45,677 nucleotides of DNA, from the NCBI RefSeq assembly GCF_004345725.1, contig NZ_SLXG01000022.1, forward strand, positions 1 through 45,677, in the 5' to 3' direction. The notes under the pieces were generated by a model that was not told the origin of the DNA, did not search any database, and saw only the letters and a list, made by a program, of their open reading frames with translations. Both the position numbers and the translations under genes were made by a program. Numbering within the stretch: position 1 is the first letter of the stretch; each line of letters starts with the position of its first letter. Source of the DNA: Crenobacter luteus (GTDB taxonomy: Bacteria; Pseudomonadota; Gammaproteobacteria; Burkholderiales; Chromobacteriaceae). Of this stretch, positions 44,352 to 45,677 are shown piece after piece.

Positions 44352-44626
44352 GCGGGTCTCCGGGAGTCGGACGGGCGATGGACGGGCCCGCATTCTAGCG
44401 CCCCGCGCCGCGGGCGCGAAGCGGGGTGTCGGGAGCGAAAAGCATGAACCATGCCATCGAGCGAACGATCGTTTCAATGCGGTTTCGGGGAAAATCCGTA
44501 AAAACAGAGGGTTTGTTGCGTTGCGTCAGTGAAAAACTAAGCAAAATAGGTAATCTTACTTATGGAAACGTCGCTTTCCAGCCACTATCTTCGGAGTCCA
44601 CCAAAAATAACAAGGGAGGTGCGCAG
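44352..44626. other. Intergenic region with an AT-rich stretch
   Basis: 275 bases between divergent genes. A low-GC segment (about 44490-44600) contains TTGCGT and TAATCT elements at imperfect spacing and probably holds the promoter of the small downstream gene. Nothing else is recognised. Confidence 0.45.
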
Positions 44627-44830
44627 ATGGATGCCTTGAGTCTCAGCGAACCACTGCGGGGTCAGGATGTGGGTTACGAAGGACAGGGCGGCCTGTCCTA
44701 CTGGTCGGCGCGGCTGTTGACCGACCGTGCCGAGGCCGCCGCGTGGAGCCAGCAGGTGGCCGCCACGCGCCGCATCGCCGCGGCGAACGACAAGTACACG
44801 GACGATTCCGATCCCGATTTTTCCGTCTGA
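44627..44830 (+). CDS. Small hypothetical protein (67 aa)
   Basis: Not recognised. It begins MDALSLSEPLRGQDVGYEG, has a helical alanine-rich middle (AEAAAWSQQVAATRRIAAAN) and an acidic tail (DDSDPDFSV). It has no signal, membrane segment or cysteine. A strong GGGAGGTG ribosome-binding site six bases before the ATG, an AT-rich upstream region and a powerful terminator downstream argue for a real, well-expressed gene. The open frame extends upstream, but that part has no ribosome-binding site. Confidence 0.65.
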   Translation: MDALSLSEPLRGQDVGYEGQGGLSYWSARLLTDRAEAAAWSQQVAATRRIAAANDKYTDDSDPDFSV

Positions 44831-44869
44831 GCCCGGCCGCCACCGGCGTCGACGGAAATAGACGGCGAC

Positions 44870-44912
44870 AAGACAGGGGCGGCGCGCATTGAGCGCGCCG
44901 CCCCTGTCTTTT
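44870..44912. terminator. Intrinsic terminator of the small gene
   Basis: AAGACAGGGGCGGCGCGC / GCGCGCCGCCCCTGTCTT, a perfect 18-bp stem with a 5-base loop followed by TTTTC. It is the longest hairpin seen in the window and may also stop the convergent uspA transcript. Confidence 0.9.
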
Positions 44913-44995
44913 CTCATTTCTCGTCGCCCCGGCCCCGCGCGGTCTTCGGCCCCTGCCGGCCTGGACGGCGCGCGCGGGCAGGCGGTCGCCGGCGG

Positions 44996-45442
44996 CTAGC
45001 CGTGCTGCCGTATCAGCATCACCGGCGCCGCGCTGTGCCGCAGCACCCCCTCGGCGATGCTGCCGACCAGAAGATGGGCGAGGCCGGTGCGGCCGTGCGT
45101 GCCCATCACGACCAGGTCGGCCCCCCACTGCCGCGCCTCGTCGACCAGCATGGCGACCAGCGCCTCGCGCCAGGCGCTGACCGTGTGCGTCTGCGGCGTG
45201 ACGCCGTTCTTGAGCGCACGCAGCGTCGCCAGCTCCATCACGCGGTCGCCGGCCTCGCGCAAGGAGCGGCGTTCCTCGTCGCCGAGCGGGTGGCTGCGCC
45301 GCCAGCCGAACTGGTCGAGCTCGACCACGTGCACGAGCCGCAGCGTGCCCTTCATTTCCCTGACCAGCATGCAGGCGTGGTCGATGGCGAGCGAAGAAAC
45401 GGTGCTGTCGTCGACTGGGACGAGGATGCGTTGGTAGGGCAT
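44996..45442 (-). CDS. Universal stress protein (UspA family)
   Basis: A 148-residue single Usp domain. It begins MPYQRILVPVDDSTVSSLAI and carries the ATP-binding motif GTHGRTGLAHLLVGSIAEGV (G-x2-G-x9-GS) near the C-terminus, so it belongs to the ATP-binding subgroup. These proteins help survival under starvation and stress. The start is ATG at 45442 with a GGAGG site. Confidence 0.93.
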   Translation of the reverse strand: MPYQRILVPVDDSTVSSLAIDHACMLVREMKGTLRLVHVVELDQFGWRRSHPLGDEERRSLREAGDRVMELATLRALKNGVTPQTHTVSAWREALVAMLVDEARQWGADLVVMGTHGRTGLAHLLVGSIAEGVLRHSAAPVMLIRQHG

Positions 45443-45580
45443 GGCGGCCTCCGGCGGCGGGCGGGGCGGCGGGTCGCGCGTTCCCGGGGGTGTCGGTTCC
45501 TGACGCTTTCAGTCTAGCGGATGCGCTTGAAAGTGTAATTCAAGAATCTTGATGACAACGGCCATGCCTTTGGTTTGTAC

Positions 45581-45677
45581 TCAGAGCCGCTAACAAAACC
45601 GCTCGACAAAGCGTAAGCAGATCAAGGAACAAGCCAGCTTGAGCAAGGCGTAATGCGTGTCCAGCCGCCGCTCGAAG
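45581..45677 (-). mobile_element. End of an insertion sequence with transposase C-terminus (partial)
   Basis: A minus-strand open frame enters from the right edge and ends with TAG at 45590. Its last residues are FERRLDTHYALLKLACSLIC followed by LRFVERFC, resembling the C-terminus of IS5-type transposases. Base composition drops sharply relative to the neighbours. The probable terminal repeat starts near CAGAGCCGCTAACAAAAC at about 45581. The rest of the element is outside the window, so the family is tentative. Confidence 0.55.

Overview
The window is GC-rich (roughly 70% by eye) chromosomal DNA. It most resembles a betaproteobacterium of the order Neisseriales, probably of the Chromobacteriaceae type. 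Clues are the tandem LivJ-like lipoproteins, the tyrS / M23 peptidase / anmK arrangement, the recJ neighbourhood with an RpfE/phosphoglycerate-mutase-like gene, and a DUF3422 protein. The genus assignment is an inference from gene content only.

Left third (1-14,807): a C2-sulfonate (taurine-type) dissimilation region. On the minus strand are the start of thiC, a UPF0324/YeiH-type exporter and xsc (sulfoacetaldehyde acetyltransferase). An IclR-family regulator is divergent from xsc and is followed by cobS- and cobT-like genes. Then come, on the minus strand, a dCache chemoreceptor, a TauE/SafE exporter, pta and a second xsc, again with a divergent IclR gene, now followed by a dadA-like flavoprotein. 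The xsc + divergent promoter + iclR block (about 2.77 kb) is present twice as a direct repeat, at 1259-4037 and 10710-13479. The only difference I found is one 9-bp unit in a short tandem repeat. Xsc makes acetyl phosphate and sulfite, Pta makes acetyl-CoA, and the TauE- and YeiH-type carriers are expected to remove sulfite or sulfate. The chemoreceptor carries the residues of the amino-acid-binding dCache motif and lies in the same apparent operon, so it may sense the sulfonate.

Middle (14,808-35,337): after a gene-poor stretch with a candidate small RNA come housekeeping genes. These are a hypothetical protein, typA/bipA, two tandem branched-chain-amino-acid-binding lipoproteins without permeases, hemH, ftsK, anmK, an M23 endopeptidase, tyrS, a phosphoglycerate-mutase-like gene, recJ, rmuC and a second dCache chemoreceptor.

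Right third (35,338-45,677): a parvulin isomerase, arfB, a HerA-like ATPase (DUF853), a ClpP-like protease, a DUF3422 membrane protein, cspA with a long leader, a Pr6Pr membrane protein, an RsuA-type pseudouridine synthase homologue, a DUF1289-CWC-HutD fusion translationally coupled to a BtuF-like cobalamin-binding protein, a 67-residue hypothetical gene, a universal stress protein and the edge of an insertion sequence.

Two genome-scale signals stand out. (1) The 9-mer CTCGGCCAA / TTGGCCGAG occurs 30 times by my manual count, 25 of them as CTCGGCCAAC, against about 0.6 expected from base composition. Pairs of it build terminator hairpins, as DNA uptake sequences do in Neisseriaceae, but the word is not a DUS I know. 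The 10-mer is nearly absent from the sulfonate cluster, which suggests that the cluster was acquired. (2) The recent, almost exact xsc-iclR duplication places identical enzyme/regulator modules beside different exporters.
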